Positions 25,512-33,676 of a DNA stretch of 64,000 nt are shown piece by piece. The stretch is taken from NCBI RefSeq assembly GCF_007858275.1, contig NZ_VFEV01000021.1:50334-114333 (forward strand). Reading direction: 5' to 3'. Position 1 is the stretch's first letter; each line of letters begins with the position of its first letter. A model generated the notes under the pieces. It ran no database searches and was not told the origin of the DNA. It saw only the letters and a list, made by a program, of their open reading frames with translations. Source of the stretch: Pseudomonas proteolytica (GTDB taxonomy: Bacteria > Pseudomonadota > Gammaproteobacteria > Pseudomonadales > Pseudomonadaceae). Position numbers and translations under genes: made by a program.

Positions 25512-26321
25512 ATGAGCACAGAAGATCCACGGTTTGCCGGCGTCGCCCGTTTGTATGGCATTGAAGGCCTGGAGCGTTTGAAAGCGGCCCATGTGGCCAT
25601 CGTCGGCGTGGGCGGTGTCGGCTCGTGGGCGGCGGAAGCCATGGCCCGCTGCGGGGTGGGCGAGATTTCGCTGTTTGACCTGGACGACGTGTGCGTCAGC
25701 AACAGCAACCGTCAGTTGCACGCCCTGGACAGCACGGTAGGCAAGCCCAAGGTCGAAGTGATGGCCGAGCGCCTGCGTGCGATCAACCCCGATTGCACCG
25801 TGCATGCGGTGGCGGACTTCGTGACCCGCGACACCATGGCCGAGTACATCACGCCTGACATTGACTGCGTGATTGACTGCATCGATGCGGTCAACGCCAA
25901 GGCGGCGCTGATCGCCTGGTGCAAGCGGCGCAAGATCCAGATCATCACCACCGGCGGCGCCGGCGGGCAGATTGACCCGACGCTGATCCAAGTGTGCGAC
26001 CTGAACCGCACCTTCAACGACCCACTGGCCTCGAAAGTGCGTTCCACTTTGCGTCGTGACTACGGCTTTTCACGCACCGTGACCCGGCACTACAGCGTGC
26101 CTTGCGTGTTCTCCACCGAACAGCTGCGGTATCCCAAGCCCGATGGCAGCATCTGCTTGCAGAAGAGTTTTGTGGGGGATGGCGTGAAGCTGGACTGCGC
26201 GGGTGGGTTTGGCGCGGTGATGATGGTGACGGCGACCTTTGGCATGGTGGCGGCGACCAAGGCCGTGGACAAGATCGTGGCCGGAGTGCGCAGGCCGTCC
26301 GAACGGGTCAAGCCCACCTGA
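25512..26321 (+). CDS. tcdA: tRNA threonylcarbamoyladenosine dehydratase TcdA (CsdL)
   Basis: 269-residue E1-like enzyme of the ThiF/MoeB family that uses ATP to cyclise t6A37 to ct6A. The Rossmann nucleotide motif GVGGVGSWAAE, the adenylation-site Asp and Asn-Arg-Gln (SNSNRQLH) and the C-terminal SVPCVFSTE are all present. An ATG two codons upstream (25506) is an alternative start. It is convergent with csdE-csdA, the sulfur-transfer pair that interacts with TcdA/CsdL in E. coli. TsaB, needed for the t6A substrate, is encoded at 5111. Confidence 0.94.
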   Translation: MSTEDPRFAGVARLYGIEGLERLKAAHVAIVGVGGVGSWAAEAMARCGVGEISLFDLDDVCVSNSNRQLHALDSTVGKPKVEVMAERLRAINPDCTVHAVADFVTRDTMAEYITPDIDCVIDCIDAVNAKAALIAWCKRRKIQIITTGGAGGQIDPTLIQVCDLNRTFNDPLASKVRSTLRRDYGFSRTVTRHYSVPCVFSTEQLRYPKPDGSICLQKSFVGDGVKLDCAGGFGAVMMVTATFGMVAATKAVDKIVAGVRRPSERVKPT

Positions 26322-26346
26322 ATCTCACTGCTGGGCATAAACAAAA

Positions 26347-26557
26347 TGTGGGGCTTGCCCGCGATGGCGGTGTGCCAGGCAATACATCTGGCACTGATCC
26401 ACTGCTATCGCGGCATCGGTATCTACACAACTTTGCCGCAACGCCTAAATCCAGGCAGATAGCGCAGTTCCGACAAGCCCGCTCGCCACAGGGAAGATCG
26501 TCAGTTTCTGAAAGTTGTGTAGATACCTATGGCTATCGCGGGCAAGCCCGCTCCTAC
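26347..26557. repeat. REPIN split by a MITE-like insertion
   Basis: Left arm near 26347-26364 (TGTGGGGCTTGCCCGCGATG, missing about five bases), spacer, then the right arm begins GCTATCGCGG at 26404 and is interrupted. After the 118-bp insertion the right arm restarts at 26532 (GCTATCGCGGGCAAGCCCGC) and ends at 26557, two bases from the csdE stop codon. Removing the insert and one duplicated 10-mer restores a normal arm. Confidence 0.85.
26414..26531. mobile_element. MITE-like element, 118 bp, with 21-bp inverted ends and 10-bp target duplication
   Basis: The ends CATCGGTATCTACACAACTT-T (26414-26434) and the inverse of CATAGGTATCTACACAACTT-T (26511-26531) match at 20 of 21 positions. Exact copies of GCTATCGCGG flank it at 26404-26413 and 26532-26541. 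It has no open reading frame. An internal REP core (26470-26490) lies inside the element. A second copy starts at 63869. The transposase that moves it is not in the window and its family is unknown. Confidence 0.85.
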
Positions 26558-26559
26558 GG

Positions 26560-26973
26560 TTAGTTTTGCGTATGGCTCAAGTCGCGCATGCGCTGCAGGA
26601 CTGCGTTCAGGCCATTGCTGCGCGACGGCGACAGCTGGCGGGAGAGGCCCAGTTGGTTGAACCAGTCAGGCAGGTCGACCGCCTGTAACGCGTGCGCCGA
26701 TAGGCCATTGACCCGCGCCAGCAACAACGCCACCAACCCGCGAATCAAGCGCGCGTCGCTGCTGGCGGCAAACTGCCAGTGGCCCTCGTGCAAGCGCCCC
26801 ACCAGCCACACCAGGCTTTCACAGCCCTGTACCAGGTTGGCGTCGATCTTGTCCTCAGGCACCAATGCCGGCAGCCGCTCGCCCCATTGCATCAGCAGGC
26901 GGGCGCGTTGCTCCCAGCTGCCGACAGCCTGAAAGGCCTGCAGCGCGGCCAGCGCATCCGCTGGCAGGCTCAT
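26560..26973 (-). CDS. csdE: SufE-family sulfur acceptor CsdE
   Basis: 137-residue sulfur acceptor that takes persulfide from CsdA. The active cysteine is Cys51 in NLVQGCESLVWL. Length and the C-terminal GLSRQLSPSRSNGLNAVLQR match the SufE/CsdE family. Its start overlaps the end of csdA by 4 bases, so translation is coupled. CsdE rather than SufE is preferred because there is no sufBCD cluster here and tcdA is adjacent, as in enterobacterial csdA-csdE-csdL. Confidence 0.9.
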   Translation of the reverse strand: MSLPADALAALQAFQAVGSWEQRARLLMQWGERLPALVPEDKIDANLVQGCESLVWLVGRLHEGHWQFAASSDARLIRGLVALLLARVNGLSAHALQAVDLPDWFNQLGLSRQLSPSRSNGLNAVLQRMRDLSHTQN

Positions 26974-28175
26974 CGCAGCATGTCCAGCGCCTGGTCCAGC
27001 GCTTCAAAAAAGCGCTCCAGGTCATCGGAGTCGTTGTACAGCGCCAACGAAACCCGGATTGCGCCGGATAAATGCAGGCTCTTGAGCAGGGGCATTGCAC
27101 AGTGATGGCCGGCGCGTACCGCGATGCCTTGCTCGGTCAGCAGGTGGGCGAGGTCGGCGCTGTGTATACCGTCTACCACGAAGCTGGCCAGGGCCACGTG
27201 TGGCGAGCCCAGCAGGCGCACGCCATTGCGTGCCCGCAAGCCGCGCAATAGATAGTCATGCAGCGCCGCTTCATGGGCGAGCACCGCCGCTTGATCCAGG
27301 GAATTGAGGTAGTCCAGGGTCGCCCCCAGGCCAATCACGCTGGCAATCGGCGGGGTGCCCGCTTCGAAACCCAGGGGCGCGGGGCGAAAGCTGGCGCTGT
27401 GGTAGTCCGCCTGTTGCACCATCTCGCCGCCAAACTGCCAGTGACGCAGCAGATGCAGGCCTTCGGTGCGGCCGTAAAGCACGCCGACGCCGTCCGGGCC
27501 GTAGAGCTTGTGGCTGGAAAACACGTAGAAGTCGCAGCCCAGGGCCTGCACGTCATGGCGCCCGTGGACGATGCCCTGTGCGCCATCCACCACGGTCAAG
27601 GCGTCGTGGGCCTTGGCCAGTGCCAGCAACTGCGGCAACGGCTGCCAGGCGCCCAGCACGTTGGATAACTGGCTCACCGCCAGCAGGCGGGTGCGTGGCC
27701 CGATCATCGTGGCGGCGGCGTGCAGGTCGATCAAGCCGGCGTCGTCGAGGGGCAACACCACAAGCGTGAGCTCGCGGCGTTTGGCCAACTGCTGCCAGGG
27801 CAAGAGGTTGGCGTGATGTTCCAGGGCGCTGATGACAATCTCATCGCCCGGGTTGAAAAGGTGCTCAAGGCCATAGGCCAGGAGGTTCAGCGCTGAAGTT
27901 GCGCCGTGGGTGAAGATGATTTGCCCGCTGTCACCGACGTTGAGCCATTGCGCCACTTTGCTGCGACTGTCCTCGAACGCCTGGGTCGCATGGGCGCCCG
28001 GCAAATGCTGGGCACGGTGCACATTGGCTGCGCCATTGGCGTAGTAATGGCTGAGGGCGTCCAACAGGGCTTGAGGTTTTTGCGTGGTAGCGGCGTTGTC
28101 CAGATAGGTCTGGTCTTGCCGTTGCAAGGTAGCGATGGCCGGGAAATCGGCGCGCCAGGGCGAAGGCACAAGCAT
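26970..28175 (-). CDS. csdA: Cysteine desulfurase CsdA/SufS-type
   Basis: 401-residue PLP enzyme that frees sulfur from cysteine as a persulfide. Seen: YLDNAATTQKP near the N-terminus, the PLP-binding Lys223 in SSHKLYGPDGVGV, and the catalytic Cys359 in RAGHHCAMPL, which is the group II (SufS/CsdA) loop form. The ATG at 28175 is chosen; TTG or in-frame upstream codons would add little. Overlaps csdE. Separated from dapD by a strong hairpin. Confidence 0.92.
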   Translation of the reverse strand: MLVPSPWRADFPAIATLQRQDQTYLDNAATTQKPQALLDALSHYYANGAANVHRAQHLPGAHATQAFEDSRSKVAQWLNVGDSGQIIFTHGATSALNLLAYGLEHLFNPGDEIVISALEHHANLLPWQQLAKRRELTLVVLPLDDAGLIDLHAAATMIGPRTRLLAVSQLSNVLGAWQPLPQLLALAKAHDALTVVDGAQGIVHGRHDVQALGCDFYVFSSHKLYGPDGVGVLYGRTEGLHLLRHWQFGGEMVQQADYHSASFRPAPLGFEAGTPPIASVIGLGATLDYLNSLDQAAVLAHEAALHDYLLRGLRARNGVRLLGSPHVALASFVVDGIHSADLAHLLTEQGIAVRAGHHCAMPLLKSLHLSGAIRVSLALYNDSDDLERFFEALDQALDMLR

Positions 28176-28193
28176 GGGGTTCAAGACTCATAT

Positions 28194-28225
28194 GAACCGG
28201 CCGCGCTGAATAACGCGGCCGGTTC
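28194..28225 (-). terminator. Strong hairpin between dapD and csdA
   Basis: GAACCGGCCGCG (28194-28205) and CGCGGCCGGTTC (28214-28225) form a perfect 12-bp stem with an 8-base loop. It lacks a T run on the minus strand, so it may attenuate rather than stop transcription into csdA. Confidence 0.6.
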
Positions 28226-28245
28226 CGGTGGCATCGAGTCGCTGC

Positions 28246-29280
28246 TTAGTTGTGAGCGTGCAGCGCTGCGTTCAGTTCGATCGCCGACTTGTGGGTTTTG
28301 CACTCCACGGCACCGGTTTCGGAGTTACGGCGGAACAGCAGGTCCGGCTGGCCAGCCAGTTCGCGAGCCTTGACCACCTTGACCAGTTGGTTCTGCTCAT
28401 CGAGCAGTGCCACTTTGGTGCCAGCGGTCACGTACAGGCCCGATTCCACGGTGTTGCGATCACCCAACGGGATACCGATACCGGCGTTGGCGCCGATCAG
28501 GCAGCCTTCGCCCACCTTGATCACGATGTTGCCGCCGCCCGACAGGGTACCCATGGTGGAGCAACCGCCGCCCAGGTCCGAACCCTTGCCGACGAAGACA
28601 CCCGCCGATACACGGCCTTCGATCATGCCAGGGCCTTCGGTGCCTGCGTTGAAGTTGATGAAGCCTTCATGCATCACCGTGGTGCCTTCGCCCACATAGG
28701 CACCCAGGCGCAGACGCGCAGCATCGGCGATACGCACGCCGGCCGGCACCACGTAGTCGGTCATTTTCGGGAACTTGTCCACCGAGAACACTTCCAGCAG
28801 CTCGCCACGCAGGCGTGCTTCCAACTGGCGCTCGGCCAGCTCGCCGATGTCGATCGCACCCTGGCTGGTCCAGGCCACGTTCGGCAGTTGCGGGAACACA
28901 CCGGCCAGGCTCAGGCCATGGGGCTTGACCAGGCGGTGGGACAGCAGATGCAGCTTGAGGTAGGCCTCTGGGGTGGAGGTCAATGCCGCGTCCTCGGCCA
29001 GCAGCGTGGCGACCAACGGCTTGTGGCTTTCGGCCAGGCGGGTCAGCAGGGCGGCTTGGGTGGCATCTACATTTTTCAGTGCATCAACCAGCTGCGAGGC
29101 TTGGGCAATGGTGAAAGTGATGGCGTGGTTGCCTTCGGTGTAGCCGAGGATAGGCGCGATGGCGGCAACGATCTCGGCCGAAGGGTTGAGCAATGGTTGG
29201 GCGTAAAACACTTCCAGCCAAGCACCTTGGCGGTTCTGGGTGCCGACGCCGAAGCCCAGGCTGAACAGGGAATTGGACAT
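28246..29280 (-). CDS. dapD: Tetrahydrodipicolinate N-succinyltransferase DapD
   Basis: 344-residue trimeric acyltransferase that succinylates tetrahydrodipicolinate in the lysine/diaminopimelate pathway. Its central left-handed beta-helix shows in hexapeptide repeats (RLGAYVGEGTTVMHEGFINF, GRVSAGVFVGKGSDLGGGCS, GEGCLIGANAGIGIPLGDRN). The long N-terminal domain is of the actinobacterial/pseudomonad DapD type, larger than E. coli DapD (274). It lies 32 bases downstream of the yffB-like gene on the same strand. Confidence 0.95.
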   Translation of the reverse strand: MSNSLFSLGFGVGTQNRQGAWLEVFYAQPLLNPSAEIVAAIAPILGYTEGNHAITFTIAQASQLVDALKNVDATQAALLTRLAESHKPLVATLLAEDAALTSTPEAYLKLHLLSHRLVKPHGLSLAGVFPQLPNVAWTSQGAIDIGELAERQLEARLRGELLEVFSVDKFPKMTDYVVPAGVRIADAARLRLGAYVGEGTTVMHEGFINFNAGTEGPGMIEGRVSAGVFVGKGSDLGGGCSTMGTLSGGGNIVIKVGEGCLIGANAGIGIPLGDRNTVESGLYVTAGTKVALLDEQNQLVKVVKARELAGQPDLLFRRNSETGAVECKTHKSAIELNAALHAHN

Positions 29281-29312
29281 GCTGTTACCTCTACAAAAAT
29301 GAAGTGGCTGGC

Positions 29313-29675
29313 CTACTTGAGGGCCGCCGAATAACTATCTGGCTTGAAGCCAATCAGGGTTCTGTCACCGAGATCGAGCACCGGGCGCTTGATCATCGAG
29401 GGTTGTGCGAGCATCAGTTCAATCGCTTTCGCCTGGTCGAGATCGGCTTTCTGTTCGTCTTCGAGTTTGCGAAAGGTCGTGCCTGCACGGTTCAAAACCA
29501 CTTGCCAACCGTGCTCATTGCACCATTGGGTCAAGTGTTCGCGGTCGATACCGGCCGTCTTGTAGTCATGAAACGTATAGCTGATGGCATTTTCATCGAG
29601 CCAGGTACGCGCCTTTTTCATGGTGTCGCAGGCTTTGATGCCGAAAATCTGTAACTGCTTGTTTTTATTGGGCAT
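29313..29675 (-). CDS. ArsC/Spx-family reductase (YffB-like)
   Basis: 120-residue thioredoxin-fold protein of the ArsC/Spx family. The redox Cys16 lies in IKACDTMKKARTWLDE (Cys-x-x-Met), without a second resolving Cys there. RPVLDLGDRTLIGFKPDSY marks the C-terminal family signature. Members act as glutathione-dependent reductases or are uncharacterised; arsenate reduction is not implied. The neighbour dapD gene and this gene are paired in other pseudomonads, and they are likely co-transcribed. Confidence 0.85.
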   Translation of the reverse strand: MPNKNKQLQIFGIKACDTMKKARTWLDENAISYTFHDYKTAGIDREHLTQWCNEHGWQVVLNRAGTTFRKLEDEQKADLDQAKAIELMLAQPSMIKRPVLDLGDRTLIGFKPDSYSAALK

Positions 29676-29779
29676 ATTTCATTCCTAAAAATCTCCCCAA
29701 TAGGGTCGCAAAAATTCAGCCAAGGATTATGCCACGTAGAGCCCCTGCGCGCAGGCTACCCGACCCAAAGGTGGGCAAG

Positions 29780-30082
29780 TCATGCGTGGGCTGCTTGATC
29801 CTCTGGAACCAGGCGGATTTCCACACGTTGGCCAAGGGCCCTGGCAGCGCTGGCTAAAGTCGCGAGGGTCATGCCTGAGTCATTTTGATCAAGTGCGCGG
29901 TCCACGGCGGTTCTGCTGGTGTGCATCCGCTCTGCCAGCGCTTTTTTACTGACTCGCTGGTGCTTCATCGCCTGCGCAATCTGCCACGCGATGACACGTT
30001 TGAGGGCGGCTGCGCAGACTTCTTCACCGAGCCCTTGCTCGGCGAGGAAATCATCGAAGTCAGAACCGATATGTTTGTTCAT
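29780..30082 (-). CDS. HigA-type helix-turn-helix antitoxin
   Basis: 100-residue XRE/HigA-like protein: the HTH is in VSKKALAERMHTSRTAVDRAL, and the C-terminus (GMTLATLASAARALGQRVEIRL) resembles other addiction-module antidotes. It starts 10 bases after the upstream toxin gene stop, toxin first, as in higBA loci. It should bind and neutralise the toxin and repress the operon. The start at 30082 is the first ATG after the toxin stop. Confidence 0.85.
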   Translation of the reverse strand: MNKHIGSDFDDFLAEQGLGEEVCAAALKRVIAWQIAQAMKHQRVSKKALAERMHTSRTAVDRALDQNDSGMTLATLASAARALGQRVEIRLVPEDQAAHA

Positions 30083-30092
30083 GTGTTGTACC

Positions 30093-30434
30093 TCATAACC
30101 TTGCCTTGCGCTGCTTGGCGGTTGCCATGTCGTGCACCGGTGTCTTTTGGCTTTTCTTGATAAAACCGTGAAGTAGCACCCTGTTGCTGCCGACCACCGT
30201 GAAGATAATGCGGGCGATGGTGTCCTCCAGATCAACCCTGACTTCCCACAGCCCGGAGTCGAGCTTTCGCACTACGGGCATGCCGATTGGCCACCCCAGT
30301 TGCACGGTTTTTATTTCAATCCCAATGAGTCGCCTGTGTTCACGGGGCAGATCGGTCAGCCATTCACGTACCGGCTCGTTACCTGCGTCAGTGCGAAAAA
30401 AGCTCACATGTAAAGTGAGTGAGTTTTTACTCAT
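30093..30434 (-). CDS. RelE/ParE-superfamily toxin (HigB-2/Gp49-like)
   Basis: 113-residue basic protein of the phage-derived Gp49-like/HigB-2 family. Typical features are VREWLTDLPREHRRLIGIEIK, VRKLDSGLWEVRV, TIARIIFTVV and VLLHGFIKKSQKTP. These proteins are ribosome-dependent or free mRNA interferases. It is paired with the HTH antitoxin 10 bases downstream. The locus lies between the yffB-like gene and the Na+/H+ antiporter gene, where PAO1 has different genes from memory, so it is probably an acquired accessory module. Confidence 0.85.
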   Translation of the reverse strand: MSKNSLTLHVSFFRTDAGNEPVREWLTDLPREHRRLIGIEIKTVQLGWPIGMPVVRKLDSGLWEVRVDLEDTIARIIFTVVGSNRVLLHGFIKKSQKTPVHDMATAKQRKARL

Positions 30435-30625
30435 CTGTTGGAGTGTACCTAAAATGGTGCTCTTTTCAATGTGTCGCTCTACAGTCCGCCATCCATTGGT
30501 CCGAGTCCTGGCTGCGACTTATGTGCAACGGTCAGCCAGCAGCATAGGTGGCTAATATGGCACTTCAAAGGCGCGCTGCTGCCTGATATGTGTCGTAGTA
30601 CGTCGATTGTCCGGGAACCCGCTTT

Positions 30626-32269
30626 ATGCAAACCGCCTACACCGTTCTTATCCTGCTGATGCTGGTCAGCGTTTCGCGTCTGGTCGGGCGTGTCATCCCC
30701 TTGCCGTTGCCGTTGGTGCAGATTGCCGCCGGTGCCCTGTTGGCGTGGCCGACCCTGGGGTTGCATGTAGCGCTGGACCCGGAGCTGTTTCTATTTCTGT
30801 TCCTGCCGCCGCTGCTGTTCTCCGATGGCTGGCGCATGCCCAAGCGTGAGTTGTGGCGCTTGCGTGGTCCCATCCTGACATTGGCGGTAGGGCTGGTGCT
30901 GTTTACCGTGGTGGGCGCCGGTTACTTTATCCATTGGCTGCTGCCAAGCATTCCCTTGCCTGTGGCGTTCGCCCTGGCGGCTGTGTTGTCGCCGACGGAT
31001 GCGGTGGCGGTGTCGGCGATTTCCCAGAACCGCTTGCCCACACCTTTGATGCATATGCTCCAGGGCGAGGCCTTGATGAACGATGCGTCGGGCCTGGTGA
31101 CGTTCAAGTTTGCCCTCGCGGCGGCGTTGACCGGGGTGTTTTCCCTGGCCGATGCCAGCCTGACGTTTGTGCTGGTGGCGCTCGGAGGCCTGGCCATCGG
31201 CGTGGCGTTGAGCTGGCTGGTGGGGCGCCTGCGGGCCTGGATGATTGCCCGGGGTTGGGATGACCCGGCCACCCATGTGGTGTTTATGTTGCTGCTGCCC
31301 TTTGCCGCTTATGTGCTGGCCGAACGCCTGGGCGCGTCGGGGATTCTCTCGGCGGTGGCGGCGGGCATGATGCAAAGCTGGCTGGACCTGCTGCCACGCC
31401 AGACCAGTACGCGGTTGCTCAATCGCAGTGTCTGGTCGCTGCTGGAGTTTGCCTTCAACGGGCTGATCTTCCTGCTGCTGGGCCTGCAATTGCCCGACAT
31501 CATCAAGGCGGTGACCAGTCACGAAGCTACGCTGTGGCCGACCTTGTTCTATCGCGTCCTGGACGTGATCGCGATCTTCCTGGTGTTGTTGGTGCTGCGG
31601 TTTATCTGGGTACAGAGTATCTGGCGCCTGTCCGGCCTGCTGCGGCGCCTGCGTGGTAAAAGCGAGCTGACCCTGGTGCCAACCGCGCGGTCTTGCTGGC
31701 TTTTGACCGTCGGTGGGGTGCGCGGGGCGGTGACGCTGGCCGGTGTGATGTCAGTGCCGTTGCTGTTTGCACCGGGCCAGGCGTTTCCTGAGCGTGACTT
31801 GCTGATCTTTATCGCCGCCGGGGTGATCCTGCTGTCGTTGGTGGCCGCCTGTATTGCCTTGCCGCTGTTGCTACGGGGGATTGAGAAAAGCCCGGATGAC
31901 AAGCGTCGCGGTGAGGTGCGCGATGCCTGGAAGAAAACCGCCGAGGCGGCGATTCATGCCCTGGAGGCAGAGGAGGCCGCCGAGGTGGCGCCCCTGGACG
32001 CGGCGCAGGCCGCATTGGCGACGGAGCTCAAGGCGCGGATCATGTCGGAGTACCGTCACCAACTGGAGGTGTTCAATGACTCGGCCGAAGCCCAGGCGCT
32101 GGCGCTGCAGATGGATCAACTGGAGCGCAAGTTGCGGCTCAAGGCTCTGCGCGCGCAGCGCCTGGAGTTGTACAGCCTGAGCCGCCACCACCAGATTGGT
32201 GATGATGTGCTGCGCGAAGTGCTGGCGGACCTGGATATGAGTGAGGCTAACCTGGGGACCCAGAAATAG
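30626..32269 (+). CDS. CPA1-family Na+/H+ antiporter
   Basis: 547-residue inner-membrane antiporter of the bacterial CPA1 (NhaP/YjcE) type. About twelve hydrophobic helices cover residues 5-415; SPTDAVAVSAI and EALMNDASGLVTF carry the conserved transport-site Asp residues. A C-terminal cytoplasmic tail of about 130 residues is acidic then Arg-rich and helical, as in relatives that sense pH or ions. Na+ versus K+ specificity cannot be told. The 191-bp gap before it holds the toxin promoter region and no gene. Confidence 0.9.
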   Translation: MQTAYTVLILLMLVSVSRLVGRVIPLPLPLVQIAAGALLAWPTLGLHVALDPELFLFLFLPPLLFSDGWRMPKRELWRLRGPILTLAVGLVLFTVVGAGYFIHWLLPSIPLPVAFALAAVLSPTDAVAVSAISQNRLPTPLMHMLQGEALMNDASGLVTFKFALAAALTGVFSLADASLTFVLVALGGLAIGVALSWLVGRLRAWMIARGWDDPATHVVFMLLLPFAAYVLAERLGASGILSAVAAGMMQSWLDLLPRQTSTRLLNRSVWSLLEFAFNGLIFLLLGLQLPDIIKAVTSHEATLWPTLFYRVLDVIAIFLVLLVLRFIWVQSIWRLSGLLRRLRGKSELTLVPTARSCWLLTVGGVRGAVTLAGVMSVPLLFAPGQAFPERDLLIFIAAGVILLSLVAACIALPLLLRGIEKSPDDKRRGEVRDAWKKTAEAAIHALEAEEAAEVAPLDAAQAALATELKARIMSEYRHQLEVFNDSAEAQALALQMDQLERKLRLKALRAQRLELYSLSRHHQIGDDVLREVLADLDMSEANLGTQK

Positions 32270-32296
32270 CCGCGTGGGTTAATTCACCCCTACGCA

Positions 32297-32320
32297 GGCC
32301 GCTCCCAGGCGGGAGCGGCC
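32297..32320 (+). terminator. Hairpin between antiporter and dapC genes
   Basis: GGCCGCTCCC (32297-32306) and GGGAGCGGCC (32311-32320) form a 10-bp stem between the convergent gene ends. There is no T run, so termination strength is uncertain. Confidence 0.55.
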
Positions 32321-32327
32321 CCGGTCA

Positions 32328-33527
32328 TCAACGACGGCGCTGGATGAAGTTGCGCATCCGTTCAGCGGCTTCAACGCATTCGGACAACGGTGCCACCAGT
32401 GCCAGGCGCACCCGCCCGGCACCTGGATTGAAACCGTCCACTTCCCGCGACAGGTACGAGCCCGGCACCACGGTCACGTGTTCTTCCACGAACAAGTCGC
32501 GGCAGAACGCGGCGTCGTCGCCCTCGACGTTCGGCCACAGGTAAAAACCACCGTCAGGGTTCTGTACGTCCAATACCGGCTTGAGAATCGCCAGGACCGC
32601 GGCGAATTTTTCCCGGTACAGATCACGGTTGGCCAATACATGAGCCTCATCCTGCCAGGCGGCAATGCTCGCCAGCTGGGTTTGCACTGGCATGGCACAG
32701 CCGTGGTAGGTGCGGTACAGCAGGAAGGCCTTGAGGATCTCGGCATCGCCGGCCACAAAACCGGAACGCAGGCCCGGCAGGTTGGAGCGCTTGGACAGAC
32801 TATGGAACACCACGCAGCGCTTGAAATCCTCGCGACCCAGTTCGACACAGGCGCTGAGCAGGCCAGGCGGCGGGGTTTGTTCGTCGAAGTACAGTTCGCT
32901 GTAGCACTCGTCGGCGGCGATCACGAAGTCGTACTGGTCGGCCAGGGCGATCAGTTTTTTCAGGGTGGCGACGGGGATCAGTGCGCCGGTCGGGTTGCCG
33001 GGGGAGCACAGGAACAGGATCTGGCAGCGTTGCCAGATATCTGCCGAGACGGCGTCGAAATCCGGATTGAAGCCGTTCTCATCCAGGCACGGCAGGTAAT
33101 GCGGCTTGGCTCCGGCGAGGAACGCTGCGCCTTCGTAGATCTGATAGAACGGGTTCGGGCTGACCACCAGGGCATCGTCGCCACGGTTGACCACGGTCTG
33201 GGTGAACGCGAACAGCGCTTCGCGGGTGCCATTGACCGGCAGGATATTGCGCGCCGGGTCCAGCCAGCCCTTGGGCACGTTGAAGCGTCGTTCGCACCAG
33301 GCGCCAATGGCCTCGCGCAGGGCCGGGATGCCCAGGGTGGTGGGGTACACCGCCATTTGGTCGAGGTTATTGGTCAGGGCCTGGGCGACGAAATCCGGGG
33401 ACTTGTGCTTGGGCTCGCCGATGGACAGGGCAATCGGGCGCTTGTCCGGGTTTGGCGTGACACTGCCCAGCAGCGCGCGCAATTTCTCGAACGGGTAGGG
33501 TTGCAGCTGGTTCAGGGCGTTGTTCAT
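32328..33527 (-). CDS. dapC: Succinyldiaminopimelate transaminase DapC
   Basis: 399-residue class I/II PLP aminotransferase. The PLP Lys is Lys246 in SLSKRSNLPGLRSG; CSPGNPTG and ADECYSELYF are the cofactor-contact motifs. It converts N-succinyl-2-amino-6-oxopimelate to succinyl-diaminopimelate, between DapD and DapE. The annotation as DapC rather than a general aspartate or ArgD-like enzyme follows the pseudomonad family and the glnD-adjacent position. A 3' REP lies beyond the start side near glnD. Confidence 0.9.
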   Translation of the reverse strand: MNNALNQLQPYPFEKLRALLGSVTPNPDKRPIALSIGEPKHKSPDFVAQALTNNLDQMAVYPTTLGIPALREAIGAWCERRFNVPKGWLDPARNILPVNGTREALFAFTQTVVNRGDDALVVSPNPFYQIYEGAAFLAGAKPHYLPCLDENGFNPDFDAVSADIWQRCQILFLCSPGNPTGALIPVATLKKLIALADQYDFVIAADECYSELYFDEQTPPPGLLSACVELGREDFKRCVVFHSLSKRSNLPGLRSGFVAGDAEILKAFLLYRTYHGCAMPVQTQLASIAAWQDEAHVLANRDLYREKFAAVLAILKPVLDVQNPDGGFYLWPNVEGDDAAFCRDLFVEEHVTVVPGSYLSREVDGFNPGAGRVRLALVAPLSECVEAAERMRNFIQRRR

Positions 33528-33556
33528 TGGGGGCCTCTATCGTTGAACGCGGCCCC

Positions 33557-33643
33557 TGTAGGAGCTGGCTTGCCTGCGATGTAGGCGCCGCGGTGTATCT
33601 GTTACACCGCGGCGATGCCATCGCAGGCAAGCCAGCTCCTACA
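33557..33643. repeat. REPIN (TGTAGGAGCTGGCTTG type)
   Basis: An inverted pair of TGTAGGAGCTGGCTTGCCTG arms with a spacer containing its own GCCGCGGTGTA/TACACCGCGGC inverted repeat, so the whole 87 bp can fold as one hairpin. It lies between dapC and glnD. Confidence 0.9.
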
Positions 33644-33676
33644 AGGGCGCGCGGCCACAGGGAAATAAAATTCAAC

